A stretch of DNA of 64,000 bases from Halofilum ochraceum (GTDB lineage Bacteria; Pseudomonadota; Gammaproteobacteria; XJ16; Halofilaceae). A program made the position numbers and the translations under genes. The stretch lies in the NCBI RefSeq assembly GCF_001614315.2, contig NZ_LVEG02000011.1:1-64000 (forward strand), given 5' to 3'. The number at the start of each line of letters is the position of its first letter. The stretch's first letter is position 1. The notes under the pieces are model-generated. The model worked only from the letters and a program-made list of their open reading frames with translations, did not search any database and was not told the origin of the DNA. Of the stretch, positions 46,678-55,322 are shown one piece after another.

Positions 46678-46723
46678 ATTAATGACTTTAGCTAATGTAG
46701 GGTCCGCACAAGACCATGTACAA
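46678..46723 (-). promoter_or_regulatory. Rieske operon promoter with LysR-type binding dyad
   Basis: On the minus strand TTGTAC (46723-46718) and TACATT (46699-46694) are 18 nt apart. ATTA-N11-TAAT (46678-46696) is a perfect T-N11-A dyad of the kind LysR proteins bind, and it overlaps the -10 box. It lies 45-63 nt upstream of the Rieske start and 63-81 nt upstream of the divergent lysR start. Confidence 0.5.
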
Positions 46724-46758
46724 TCGAAAGTTTCTCAGTAGGGGTATGCGAAAAGATC

Positions 46759-47679
46759 ATGCCTGATCGTCCCGGACCATTGCCGCCGCTGCAGAACCTG
46801 CGCGCCTTCGAGGCCGCCGCGCGGCTGGAGAGTTTCACCGCGGCCGCGCGCGAACTCTGCCTGACCCAGGGCGCGGTCAGTCGCCAGATCCGCACGCTGG
46901 AGGAACGTCTGCGGGTGTCGCTGTTCGATCGCGGCGACCGCGGCGTGCGCCTGACCGCGGCCGGGCGCCGCTATTACGACGTGGTGGCCGATGCGCTGGG
47001 TGCCGTGGCCCGGGCGACGGCCGATCTCGTCGCGGACGGGGACGACACCACCGTGACCGTCGGTACCACCAGTGCCATCGCCTCGCTGTGGCTCATGCCG
47101 CGTCTGACCGGATTTCGACTGCGGGCGGCCGATCTCGACATCCGGGTCCTGGCGTCCGACCGCGATTTCGAGCGCAACAGCGACGAAGTGGACCTCGTCA
47201 TCGAATACGCACGGGATCCCCAGCAAGGCGAGGGCGTCTGGCGTCTGTTCGACGAAGAGATCTTTCCCGTATGCAGCCCCGACTACCTCGGCGGGCGGGC
47301 GACGCCCGAGCGCGCCGACCAACTCCCGCTCGAGACCCTGCTGGTGCTGGACGACGATCATCCCGACTGGATGGGCTGGACCGAATGGCTGCGCCGTGCC
47401 GGCGTCGAGGCCGGGCCGCTGCGCCACCCGATCCGCATAAACAGCTATCCGACCCTGCTCCAGGCCGCGGCGGCCGGTGAGGGGATCGCCCTCGGCTGGC
47501 GCCATCTGGTCGACGAGTTCCTCGCCGCCGGCACCCTAGTGCCGCTGCTGCCCGAGGCGATGACGGCCCCCGGGGCGTTCTACCTGCGCACGACCCGACC
47601 GGTCGCCGATGACAGTCCCCCTGGCCGGCTGCGGGACTGGTTTCTGGGCACGCATCTTCAGGGCCCGGTCGCATCCTGA
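46759..47679 (+). CDS. LysR-family transcriptional regulator (GcvA-like)
   Basis: 306 residues. N-terminal winged helix-turn-helix (about 10-65, ELCLTQGAVSRQIRTLEERL) begins with LPPLQNLRAFEAAARLESFTAAA, a GcvA-type start. A co-inducer domain follows. Divergent from the Rieske-ALDH-OCD operon with a suitable dyad in the gap, so it very likely controls that operon in response to its substrate. Confidence 0.9.
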   Translation: MPDRPGPLPPLQNLRAFEAAARLESFTAAARELCLTQGAVSRQIRTLEERLRVSLFDRGDRGVRLTAAGRRYYDVVADALGAVARATADLVADGDDTTVTVGTTSAIASLWLMPRLTGFRLRAADLDIRVLASDRDFERNSDEVDLVIEYARDPQQGEGVWRLFDEEIFPVCSPDYLGGRATPERADQLPLETLLVLDDDHPDWMGWTEWLRRAGVEAGPLRHPIRINSYPTLLQAAAAGEGIALGWRHLVDEFLAAGTLVPLLPEAMTAPGAFYLRTTRPVADDSPPGRLRDWFLGTHLQGPVAS

Positions 47680-47769
47680 TACCTTGTCCGGCCTGCGGCT
47701 TTCAGCGCCGCATTGCGGGCATGCGCGCCATGCGGCAATCTTGATACCGCCAACGACGGGAGATCACTC

Positions 47770-48267
47770 GTGGACGTAACCGCCGTATACCCCGGTACGT
47801 TCGATCCGATCACGCACGGCCATGCCGACGTGGCGGACCGCGCGAGCCGCATGTTTCACCGCGTGATCATTTCGGTCGCCGCGAACCCGGCCAAGCAGCC
47901 ATTCTTCTCGCTCGAAGAGCGCGTCTCTTTTGCCGAGGCCGTGTTCGCCGGCAGTCCGAATGTCGAGGTCCGCTCGTTCGACTCGCTGCTGGTCGATTAC
48001 GCACGCGAGCAGGGCGCCGGCGCGATCCTGCGCGGCCTGCGGGCGGTCTCGGATTTCGAATTCGAGGTGCAGCTTTCGGGCATGAACCGCCGGCTGGCGC
48101 CGGAGATCGAGACCGTATTCATCTCCGCCGCCCAGGAATACGGCTTCGTCTCCTCCAGCCTCGTCCGCGAAATCGCCTGCCTCGGCGGCGACATCACCGA
48201 ATTCGTCTCCCCCGCCGTAAAAGAGGCCCTCGATGCGCGGTTCAGGGCGAGTAAGAACCACGAATGA
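47770..48267 (+). CDS. coaD: Phosphopantetheine adenylyltransferase
   Basis: Adds AMP to 4'-phosphopantetheine in coenzyme A synthesis. 165 residues starting at GTG 47770, with GGGAGA 6-7 nt upstream. [10 protein letters not shown] (nucleotidyltransferase motif), [13 protein letters not shown] and the FVSSSLVRE motif are intact. The last three residues (NHE) and the TGA are in the left arm of repeat element C, so the native end is lost but all motifs are preserved. Confidence 0.97.
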   Translation: MDVTAVYPGTFDPITHGHADVADRASRMFHRVIISVAANPAKQPFFSLEERVSFAEAVFAGSPNVEVRSFDSLLVDYAREQGAGAILRGLRAVSDFEFEVQLSGMNRRLAPEIETVFISAAQEYGFVSSSLVREIACLGGDITEFVSPAVKEALDARFRASKNHE

Positions 48268-48587
48268 ACACGAATGGACACGAATGGTTCCCGTGGCTCG
48301 GAAAGCGTGTCGGAGCTTCGCTGAGATCGCGGGGCATGTAGGCAAAAAGGCGGGAACCACAGATGGAAACGGATAGAAAAAACCGACATTCCAGCCGATC
48401 ATGCAGGTGTCGGACGTCCGTCAACTGCCCGCTCCCCTTCACTTCTTTCGGGTTCTATCTGTGTTGATCTGTGTCCATCTGTGGTTTCAGTAAAGAGTTA
48501 TCGGTGATTCCGTACCTTTCAGCGAAGCTCCAGAAACACACCCACCCCCGGGAAATATTCGTGTCCATTCGTGTTCATTCGTGGTTC
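48255..48587. repeat. Inverted-repeat element C (CACGAATG family) with nested inner repeat
   Basis: Left arm 48255-48290 (GAACCACGAATGAACACGAA followed by another decamer) and right arm 48557-48587 are inverted copies. A second, different inverted pair lies inside: GAACCACAGATGGAAACGG at 48354 and its partner ending TCCATCTGTGGTTTC at 48488. The element fills the gap between coaD and ggt; it ends coaD and seems to hold the ggt start codon. Confidence 0.85.
48354..48488. repeat. Inner inverted repeat of element C (CACAGATG type)
   Basis: Arms 48354-48380 and 48453-48488 pair imperfectly around about 70 nt. The arm is built like the outer CACGAATG repeat, with decamers of the CACAGAT(G/C)xx type, but differs in sequence. 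This makes the element a palindrome within a palindrome. Confidence 0.7.
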
Positions 48588-50327
48588 TCATTCCTTCCGC
48601 TTCCGCCTGTAAAAGCGTTCGTTTCGAGTGTTCTGCTCTGGTCTCTTCTCGCCGCGCCGGTGTTTGCGGGCGAGGAAGCCGAGCGGGGCTGGGGGATTGC
48701 GAGTGCGCATCCGTTGGCGACGGAGGCGGGCCGTGAGGTGCTGGAAGCGGGCGGTAATGCGTTCGATGCCGCCGTTGCCGTCAGTGCGGCGCTGGGGGTG
48801 GTGGAGCCGTATGGATCCGGCCTCGGGGGTGGCGGTTTCTGGTTGCTGCATGAGGCCGATGGCGATCGGGACGTGATGGTCGATGGCCGGGAGCGGGCGC
48901 CGCTCGCGGCGACGCGGACGATGTATCAGGACGAGGACGGGGAACTGATCGAGCGCGCCTCGATCGATGGCCCGCTCGCCGCGGGCATTCCCGGTCTGCC
49001 GGCGGCACTGGTGCACATCGCGCGCGACTACGGCGAACTGCCACTTGCACGGAGCCTCGCGCCCGCGATTCGTCTGGCGCGCGATGGCTACGAGATCGGT
49101 GAGCCGTATCGCACGATGGCGCGCTTCCGCCGCGACGTGCTGCAGCGCTCGCCGGCGGCCGCCGAGACGTTTCTCGAGGATGGCGAGGTGCCGCCGGCCG
49201 GCTATCGCTTGCGGCAGCCCGAGCTGGCGGCGACGCTGGAGCGTCTGGCGGATCAGGGCCGCTCCGGTTTTTACGATGGGCCGGTGGCCGAGAAACTGGT
49301 CCAGGGGGTACGCGCAGCCGGTGGCATCTGGAGCCGGCGCGATCTGCGTCAGTACCGCGTGCGTGAACGCACGCCGATCCGGGGGCAATATCGCGGCATG
49401 GAAATCGTCTCCGCGGCGCCGCCTTCATCCGGCGGCATAGCCCTGGTCGAGGCGCTCAATATCCTGGCCCCTTATGATCTTGCGGCGATGGATCCGGCGG
49501 AACGCGTGCATCTTGTGACCGAGGCGATGCGTCGTGCCTATCATGATCGTGCGCGCTATCTCGGTGACACCGATTACGTCGATGTGCCGATCGACCGGCT
49601 CACCGATCCCGATTACGCGGCCGGTCGGCGCGCCTCGATCCGCAGCGATCGCGCCACGCCGAGCGCAGACCTGCCCGGCGTCGGCGCGGAGCAGGGTGGG
49701 CGGGATACGACGCATTTTTCGGTCATCGGACCCGCCGGCAATCGCGTCGCCGCGACCCTGTCGATCAACTGGCCGTTCGGATCGGGCTTCATGCCGCCGG
49801 GCACCGGCGTCGTACTGAACGACGAAATGGACGACTTCGCCGCGAAACCCGGTGAGCCCAACGTCTACGGTCTCGTCCAGGGCGAGGCGAATGCCATCGA
49901 ACCGGGCAAGCGGATGCTCTCGAGCATGTCGCCGACCTTCCTGGAGTACGGCGACCGGGTCGCGGTTCTGGGAACGCCGGGCGGGAGCCGGATCATCTCG
50001 ATGGTCCTGCTCGCGGCGCTGGAGTTCCGCGCTGGCGGCGGACCGATGGCGATGGCGGAACGCCCGCGTTTTCACCACCAGTACCTGCCGGACGTCATCG
50101 AGTCCGAGCCGGGGGCATTCGACGATTCGCTCCGCGCGGCCCTGCGCGAGCGCGGTCATGAACTGGCGCCCCAAGACGACCCCTGGGGGGACCTGCAGGT
50201 GGTAACCGATGACGGCCGCGAAGTGCGTGGCGCCGCGGATCCCCGTGGCATCGGGGCAGTGGCGCGCGGGATCGTCTTGGAAGGCGCGAACGGCTCGCGT
50301 ATATTGAAGTCAATACCATCCGAATAA
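48561..50327 (+). CDS. ggt: Gamma-glutamyltransferase
   Basis: Periplasmic N-terminal-nucleophile hydrolase that cleaves and transfers gamma-glutamyl groups of glutathione. About 588 residues if translation starts at GTG 48561. No ATG, GTG or TTG occurs between there and the hydrophobic signal core (VSSVLLWSLLAAPVFA). That GTG is in the right arm of repeat element C, with GGGAAAT 6 nt upstream. The nucleophile is T383 in DTTHFSV, where the precursor would self-cleave. PPSSGGIALVE and MSSMSPTF are family signatures. Confidence 0.9.
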   Translation: MSIRVHSWFSFLPLPPVKAFVSSVLLWSLLAAPVFAGEEAERGWGIASAHPLATEAGREVLEAGGNAFDAAVAVSAALGVVEPYGSGLGGGGFWLLHEADGDRDVMVDGRERAPLAATRTMYQDEDGELIERASIDGPLAAGIPGLPAALVHIARDYGELPLARSLAPAIRLARDGYEIGEPYRTMARFRRDVLQRSPAAAETFLEDGEVPPAGYRLRQPELAATLERLADQGRSGFYDGPVAEKLVQGVRAAGGIWSRRDLRQYRVRERTPIRGQYRGMEIVSAAPPSSGGIALVEALNILAPYDLAAMDPAERVHLVTEAMRRAYHDRARYLGDTDYVDVPIDRLTDPDYAAGRRASIRSDRATPSADLPGVGAEQGGRDTTHFSVIGPAGNRVAATLSINWPFGSGFMPPGTGVVLNDEMDDFAAKPGEPNVYGLVQGEANAIEPGKRMLSSMSPTFLEYGDRVAVLGTPGGSRIISMVLLAALEFRAGGGPMAMAERPRFHHQYLPDVIESEPGAFDDSLRAALRERGHELAPQDDPWGDLQVVTDDGREVRGAADPRGIGAVARGIVLEGANGSRILKSIPSE

Positions 50328-50415
50328 CACGACTGGCGGCGTCATCGTGGCGCAGGCCGATCCGCTATCGGTTCGGGCTGGTGCCCGGACTGTTGGCACG
50401 GGGAGACGCGAAAGA

Positions 50416-51087
50416 ATGCCGAAAAATCACCCTCATCGACTGATTTCCCTGCTGTTCGGTGCCGCATTGCTGACCGCTCCGGTCGGCAACGCGATCGCCG
50501 CGGACGACGACGAACTCATCCGCCGGATTGCCGGTGAGGGCGGGATTTTCGATTTCACGAAGCTCGACGGTCAGGGTCAGCCACTCGCCGAACAGGATGC
50601 GGTATATACCGTCACCCCCTGGTCCTGCGTGCGGGATAACGTCACCGGTCTGATGTGGGAGGTGAAGACGGCCGATGGCGGGCTGCGCGACCAGAACAAT
50701 ACCTATACCTGGCATAACCCCGATTCCGACGAGAACGGCGGGGCCCCGGGCCCGGGCGACGGCGGCGAGTGCAGCGGCTCCGCCTGCGGCACCCATGCCT
50801 ACGTCCAGGCCGTGAACGAACAGGGCCTGTGCGGCGCAACCGACTGGCGCATGCCGACGCGGTCCGAACTGCGCACGATCGTGGACTATCAGGCCAGTTT
50901 CCCCGCGATCCAGACCGCCTACTTCCCGAACACCGTGGCTACCTCGTTCTGGAGTTCCGAGCCCAACGCGAACTACCCGAACTTTGCCTGGCACACCGAC
51001 TTCAAGTTCGGTCTCGCGAGCTATTACTACTTCAAATCCGGCCCGAAAGCGGTCCGCCTCGTCCGCGACGTGGATGACGGCGAGTAA
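50416..51087 (+). CDS. DUF1566 (Lcl C-terminal domain) exported protein
   Basis: 223 residues from the ATG at 50416; signal peptide about 1-29. The mature part carries the DUF1566 pattern DNVTGLMWEVKT, a Gly/Asp-rich loop with Cys pairs (ECSGSACG), then GATDWRMPTRSELRTIVDY, SFWSSEPN and KSGPKAVRLVRD. Such domains are found in surface lipoproteins and adhesins; the function here is unknown. It follows ggt by 88 nt and may be co-transcribed. Confidence 0.85.
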   Translation: MPKNHPHRLISLLFGAALLTAPVGNAIAADDDELIRRIAGEGGIFDFTKLDGQGQPLAEQDAVYTVTPWSCVRDNVTGLMWEVKTADGGLRDQNNTYTWHNPDSDENGGAPGPGDGGECSGSACGTHAYVQAVNEQGLCGATDWRMPTRSELRTIVDYQASFPAIQTAYFPNTVATSFWSSEPNANYPNFAWHTDFKFGLASYYYFKSGPKAVRLVRDVDDGE

Positions 51088-51108
51088 CCGACTCCCTTCG
51101 GCGGAGTT

Positions 51109-51409
51109 TTTCTCTCGCCAAGACGCCAAGCGCGCCAAGGAACATAAAGAAAATGCGATCTCACGCAGAGGCGCGGAGTTCGCAGAGAAAGAAAAAATAA
51201 TAAGGTGTAGGTCGGACTTCCAGTCCGACAGCAGTGGAGGCTCCGACGTGTCGGACTGGAAGTCCGACCTACACCCGTATCAGGGCTGCGTGCCGTTGGC
51301 TTCCGCTGGTTTTCGGACACGGAACACCATCCTTCTGCGGCTCTGCGTGAATCCGCCTTTGTCTTTCCTTTGCCGTCCCTTGGCGCGCTTGGCGTCTTGG
51401 CGAGAACCC
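51109..51409. repeat. Inverted-repeat element D (CGCCAAG family), three nested shells
   Basis: Outer arms 51109-51153 and 51363-51409 (CTCGCCAAGACGCCAAGCGC type). Second arms 51161-51189 and 51331-51351 (TCACGCAGAGGCGCGGAG / CTCTGCGTGA). Inner arms 51205-51230 and 51248-51274 (GTAGGTCGGACTTCCAGTCC and its inverse), each of which is itself a small palindrome. It lies between the convergent DUF1566 gene and mutM. Element F shares the outer and inner shells and some internal sequence. Confidence 0.85.
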
Positions 51410-51460
51410 TTCAGTAAAACGCCTCCACTGTCACAAGATTGAATCCGAGTGACACGGCAT

Positions 51461-52276
51461 TCAGGTCTGGCAGCGCGGGCAGTACACGGTCGCGCGCTGG
51501 CCAAGCCGGCGGGTGCGCAGGGTGGTGCCGCAGCGGCGGCAGGGCGCGCCGGCGCGGCCGTAGACGGCGAGTGAGATCCGGAAGTACCCGGGTGCGCCCG
51601 ATGCGCTGGTGAAGTCGCGCAGTGTGGTCCCGCCCTTCTCGATCGCTTCTGCGAGTACCCGTTTGATCGCCTGCGCGAGTGCCCGGTAGCGCGCCCGGCC
51701 GACCCGTCCGGCGGCACGGGCGGGGTGGATTCCCGCATCGAACAGGGCCTCGGCCGCGTAGATGTTGCCGACGCCCACGACGATCCGGCCGTCCATGATG
51801 AAATCCTTGACCGATCGGCGCCGGCCGCGGGAGCGCTCGTAGAGGTAATCGCCGTCGAAGGCCGTATCGAGCGGCTCCGGCCCGAGCCCCGCGAGCAGGG
51901 CGGGATCGGGCGCGTCGGCGTCGAACCAGAGCACCGAGCCGAAGCGCCGCGGATCCCGCAGCCGCAGACACGCATCCCCATCGAAAAGGATGTCCACATG
52001 GTCGTGAATGGCGGCCGGTGTGTCGGGTGGCACGACACGGAGGCTGCCCGACATCCCCAGGTGCAGCATCAACGTCCCGCGGGCCGTGCGCAGGAGGAGG
52101 TATTTGGCGCGGCGCTCCACCGCCGTCACCGTTGTGCCCGTCAGCGCGTCCAGCGCCGCGACCGGTACCGGCCAGCGCAGCCGCGGTTCGCGCACCGTGA
52201 CGCCCCGGATCGCGCGGCCCTCGATATGTGGCGCGATTCCGCGTCGGGTGGTCTCGACCTCGGGCAGTTCGGGCAT
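51461..52276 (-). CDS. mutM: Formamidopyrimidine-DNA glycosylase
   Basis: Removes 8-oxoguanine and opened purines from DNA. 271 residues. The N-terminus [13 protein letters not shown] places the catalytic proline and glutamate at positions 2 and 3. The helix-two-turn-helix [14 protein letters not shown] and the C-terminal zinc finger CRRCG...YCPRC are present. The start is set by the conserved N-terminus; the frame is open further upstream. It follows the DUF4340 gene by 49 nt. Confidence 0.97.
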   Translation of the reverse strand: MPELPEVETTRRGIAPHIEGRAIRGVTVREPRLRWPVPVAALDALTGTTVTAVERRAKYLLLRTARGTLMLHLGMSGSLRVVPPDTPAAIHDHVDILFDGDACLRLRDPRRFGSVLWFDADAPDPALLAGLGPEPLDTAFDGDYLYERSRGRRRSVKDFIMDGRIVVGVGNIYAAEALFDAGIHPARAAGRVGRARYRALAQAIKRVLAEAIEKGGTTLRDFTSASGAPGYFRISLAVYGRAGAPCRRCGTTLRTRRLGQRATVYCPRCQT

Positions 52277-52325
52277 GGGCTTTTGGTCTTTCTGGCAGTG
52301 GGGCCGCGCTACGGCGCGCTCCGCG

Positions 52326-53171
52326 TCAGGACGATTCAGCGTCCGGTTCGTTGGCCGGCGGGGCCAGCAGGCGCTGCGCGTCCCCGGCGCCGATCTCGAG
52401 CCCGTAGTCGGCGCCCGTGGGTACGAGGACCAGCGCCGGCTCGCGGGCGGCGATCCGCCACTCCATGATCGCGCCGTCGGTCGCGATCCGGATCCGCCCC
52501 AGATCGGCAGCGGGGGGATCGAGCACGAAACCACTGGCGCGCGCAGCCCGCCAGCGCGCCGCCCAGGCGCCGGCGTCACCGCTGCCCCGCATGAGGTCCC
52601 AGGCTTCCCCGTCGGCGCTCAAGCGTGCCTCGGCGCGCGGCGTGGCGATCCGTCGCGGCGAGGTCCCGGTGCCGAGTACGCCGGGGGCCGCCAGTCCGTC
52701 CAGGCCCCGTTTCATCAGGGGCCAGAACTGATCCGGCAGCAGGCAGAACCGGTCGCCCGTGCGCACGTAGCGGCGGCCGTCAGCGGCGCGATCGCCAAAC
52801 TCGACCGTCAAGGCGTCCGCCTGCATGCGCAGGTGCGGGTGCTTCAGCCCGAATTCGGCGGGGTCGTGTTCGGCCACTGGATAACAGCTTCGTGCCGGGG
52901 CCGTGAGCACCGTCAGCGCGGTCACGACGCGTCCGTCGCGGGCCGCGCGCTCGATCGGTTCGGTGACGTGCCAGCCGTCGCGCCGCCGCTCCAGCCGCAG
53001 CGATGCGCGTGCTTCGCGCGGGAATGCCAGTGTCAGCGTCTGGACATCGGCGGGCGTGAGTGTAGTGAGTGGCGGTGGTCCGCTGTCGGTTTGCCCGGCA
53101 AACCACGCGGCGCCGGCGCCGGCAACGATGGCGACGGCCAGGACGAGGTTCAGGGACCGGCGCAGACGCAA
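52326..53171 (-). CDS. DUF4340 domain protein linked to the GldG module
   Basis: 281 residues. The start is TTG at 53171, supported by GAGGAGA 8 nt upstream; no ATG is near. One membrane helix (about 8-25) anchors a periplasmic domain with the DUF4340 features ([28 protein letters not shown]). It sits 12 nt after the GldG-like gene. Its role in the ABC module is unknown; it may be an extracytoplasmic partner of GldG. Confidence 0.82.
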   Translation of the reverse strand: MRLRRSLNLVLAVAIVAGAGAAWFAGQTDSGPPPLTTLTPADVQTLTLAFPREARASLRLERRRDGWHVTEPIERAARDGRVVTALTVLTAPARSCYPVAEHDPAEFGLKHPHLRMQADALTVEFGDRAADGRRYVRTGDRFCLLPDQFWPLMKRGLDGLAAPGVLGTGTSPRRIATPRAEARLSADGEAWDLMRGSGDAGAWAARWRAARASGFVLDPPAADLGRIRIATDGAIMEWRIAAREPALVLVPTGADYGLEIGAGDAQRLLAPPANEPDAESS

Positions 53172-53183
53172 GAGCGATTCTCC

Positions 53184-54551
53184 TCAGCGCCGCCGCCGGC
53201 GCCAGCCGATCACCAGGCCGGTCGTGAGCAGCGCGAGCGGGAGGATCAGCAGGAAACCGAAACCGAGCACGATGACGGCCGTCCGCGAGAGATCGACCCG
53301 CGTATCCGGGGCGACATCGGGCGGGATGCTGATATGGGCGCGGTCGCCGACGAGCCAGTTGACGAGGCGCATGCCGAGGTCGAGATTGACGCCGTTGCCG
53401 ATGTACGCGTTCGAGAGGAAGTCGCCATCGCCGATGACGGCGAAGCGCTGCCCGCCGGTGGGTGGTTCGTCGCCTTCGGCCGGTGGTCCGCGGCGGCCGG
53501 CCCATCCGAGCGTGAGCGGGCCCCGGGTCTCACCGGCATCGCGATCGAAATCGATCTCCCCCTCGATCGGACCGGTCTCGGTCCAGCTCTGTTCGCGCGT
53601 GCGCAGGAGCGCGCTGTGGCGCCAGCCGCCGCTGGCGTTGGGTGTCAACGCGACCGCCTGCGGGAACAGGGACAACTGATCGAGCCCGTCGACGACGGGA
53701 TGGTCGCCATAGTCGCTGATCACCGCGAAGTCCGGCGTGTCCGTGCCGAAAAGCTGCGCCCCGGCGTCGACGACCACCCCTTCGTGGCGGCGTATACCCA
53801 GATCCTCGGCGAGCCCGTTGAGGCGATCGCCGTGCTCGGGCTCGGTCAGCCAAAGCAGATGGCCGCCTGCCTGGACGTACTGGCGGACGCGGGCGAGTTC
53901 GCCCGGCAGGTAGTCTGATTGTGGACTGGCGATGACCAGCAGATCGGTGTTGTCGGGGATATGCGGCATGCGCGCCAGCTGCAGCGTCTGGACCCGGAAA
54001 CCGCGCTCGCGCAGGCGCTCGCCGAAGCCCCCGAGATCCGCGTTGCCCTCGCCGTGCGGCTTGCGCTCGCCATGCCCTTCCAGGAACACGACCCAGCGTT
54101 CCGCATCGCGCGCGAGGCGGGCCAGGGCGCTGGTGATGCTTTGCTCGCTGATACGCTGCAGCCGTTCCTCACGGCCGCCGTGGCGCACGATCAGTTCGCC
54201 CCCCTGGCGAATGCCAAGCTCCCGGGCCAGGGCCGGGTTGGTCTCCGGATTCACGAACTCGAGCTTCACGTCGACGCCGGCGCGGCGATAGCGCTCGACC
54301 AGATCGCGGATGCTGCGCCGCGTGACCGGTTGTGGCCCGAGATACACGGTCATCTCGACCGGGCCTTCGACCAGTTCGATCACCTCATGGCTCTTCGTCG
54401 TCAGCGTATTGCGCGCGGTCTGGGTCCAGTCGGCGGTATAGCGCCAACTCTGCGCCAGCCAGGCGAGGATGCCGACGAACGCCAATACCAGCACCACGAA
54501 CAGCAGGTTCTGCAGACGCAGGCGGCGGCGGTTGCGGTGGTCCAGGCGCAT
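53184..54551 (-). CDS. GldG-like ABC-module membrane protein
   Basis: 455 residues: one membrane helix near 17-36, a large periplasmic region (NTLTTKSHEVIELVEGPVEMTVYLG, FLEGHGERKPHG, and later VIGDGDFLSNAYIGNG), and a C-terminal helix with an Arg-rich end. This is the GldG/ABC_transp_aux pattern. In Bacteroidetes GldG belongs to the gliding ABC complex. In proteobacteria similar proteins accompany GldA/GldF-type transporters of unknown cargo. Confidence 0.85.
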   Translation of the reverse strand: MRLDHRNRRRLRLQNLLFVVLVLAFVGILAWLAQSWRYTADWTQTARNTLTTKSHEVIELVEGPVEMTVYLGPQPVTRRSIRDLVERYRRAGVDVKLEFVNPETNPALARELGIRQGGELIVRHGGREERLQRISEQSITSALARLARDAERWVVFLEGHGERKPHGEGNADLGGFGERLRERGFRVQTLQLARMPHIPDNTDLLVIASPQSDYLPGELARVRQYVQAGGHLLWLTEPEHGDRLNGLAEDLGIRRHEGVVVDAGAQLFGTDTPDFAVISDYGDHPVVDGLDQLSLFPQAVALTPNASGGWRHSALLRTREQSWTETGPIEGEIDFDRDAGETRGPLTLGWAGRRGPPAEGDEPPTGGQRFAVIGDGDFLSNAYIGNGVNLDLGMRLVNWLVGDRAHISIPPDVAPDTRVDLSRTAVIVLGFGFLLILPLALLTTGLVIGWRRRRR

Positions 54552-54563
54552 CGATACTCCGGC

Positions 54564-55322
54564 TCAGCGCTGCAGGCGATCGTTGTCGAGCCGGCGGACC
54601 GCGAGGGTCACGAACAGCCCGGCGAAGAGGACGAAGAAGACGGCCGCGGCGCTGTCGAGCAACCCGGTCAGGAACGGGTCCAGATGGGTCGCCGGCGCGG
54701 GCCAGCCAAGCAGTGCGGACCACGGGGGGCCGAGTGTGCGACCCCATTCGCCGAGCAGCAGCAGGGCCAGCAGGATCCCGAGTGTCGCGGTTGCCGCGAT
54801 GGTCGGTTCGCGCGTGAGAGTCGAGAGCCACAGCCCGAGGGCGCCGGCGCCGGCGACAAAGAGGAAATGTCCCGTGATCGCCAGTGCCAGCGCCCCACCG
54901 TCCAGATCCGTGAACAGGGTCAGCGAGAGGGGCATCAGCGCGGTCAGGGCCACCATGGCCAGCAGCATCCCGAGCAGGCCGAGGAATTTGCCGGTGATGA
55001 TTTCCAGCGTCGATACCGGTGCGCCCAACAGCAGCGGCAGTGTGCCCTGACGGCGTTCGCCGGCGATCAACTGCATGGTCAGCAGAGGGATGGCGAACAC
55101 GTGGATCATCGCCGCCGCCCCGTACAGGCGTGGCACCAGAAAGGCGGTCACGCCCGGTCCGGCACCGGACTCGATCAGCTTCGGCTGCACCTGGAGATAG
55201 CTCTCGAGGTGGAGCAGGAAGATGAAACCGGTGACCAGCTGCGCGGCCGCCAGGACGACCCACGCGGTCGGCGAGCGGAACAGCCCGGCGAGTTCACGGC
55301 CGGCGATGGTGAGAATCGTCAT
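54564..55322 (-). CDS. ABC-2 type permease (GldF-like)
   Basis: 252 residues from the ATG at 55322, which overlaps the ATPase stop (ATGA). Six predicted membrane helices. FRSPTAWVVLAAAQLVTGF near the start and AGERRQGTLPLLLGAPVSTLEIITGKFLG after the second helix are typical of ABC-2 permeases. Works with the ATPase encoded just upstream. Confidence 0.9.
   Translation of the reverse strand: MTILTIAGRELAGLFRSPTAWVVLAAAQLVTGFIFLLHLESYLQVQPKLIESGAGPGVTAFLVPRLYGAAAMIHVFAIPLLTMQLIAGERRQGTLPLLLGAPVSTLEIITGKFLGLLGMLLAMVALTALMPLSLTLFTDLDGGALALAITGHFLFVAGAGALGLWLSTLTREPTIAATATLGILLALLLLGEWGRTLGPPWSALLGWPAPATHLDPFLTGLLDSAAAVFFVLFAGLFVTLAVRRLDNDRLQR

Noticed and set aside
48255-48590. Tandem CACGAATG units as a small CRISPR array
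   Set aside because: The units are 10 nt with no spacers of uniform length, they occur as inverted pairs, and no cas gene is near.
50984-51442. Open frames running through repeat element D
   Set aside because: They are frames across palindromic repeats with different translations in each copy and no conserved protein.
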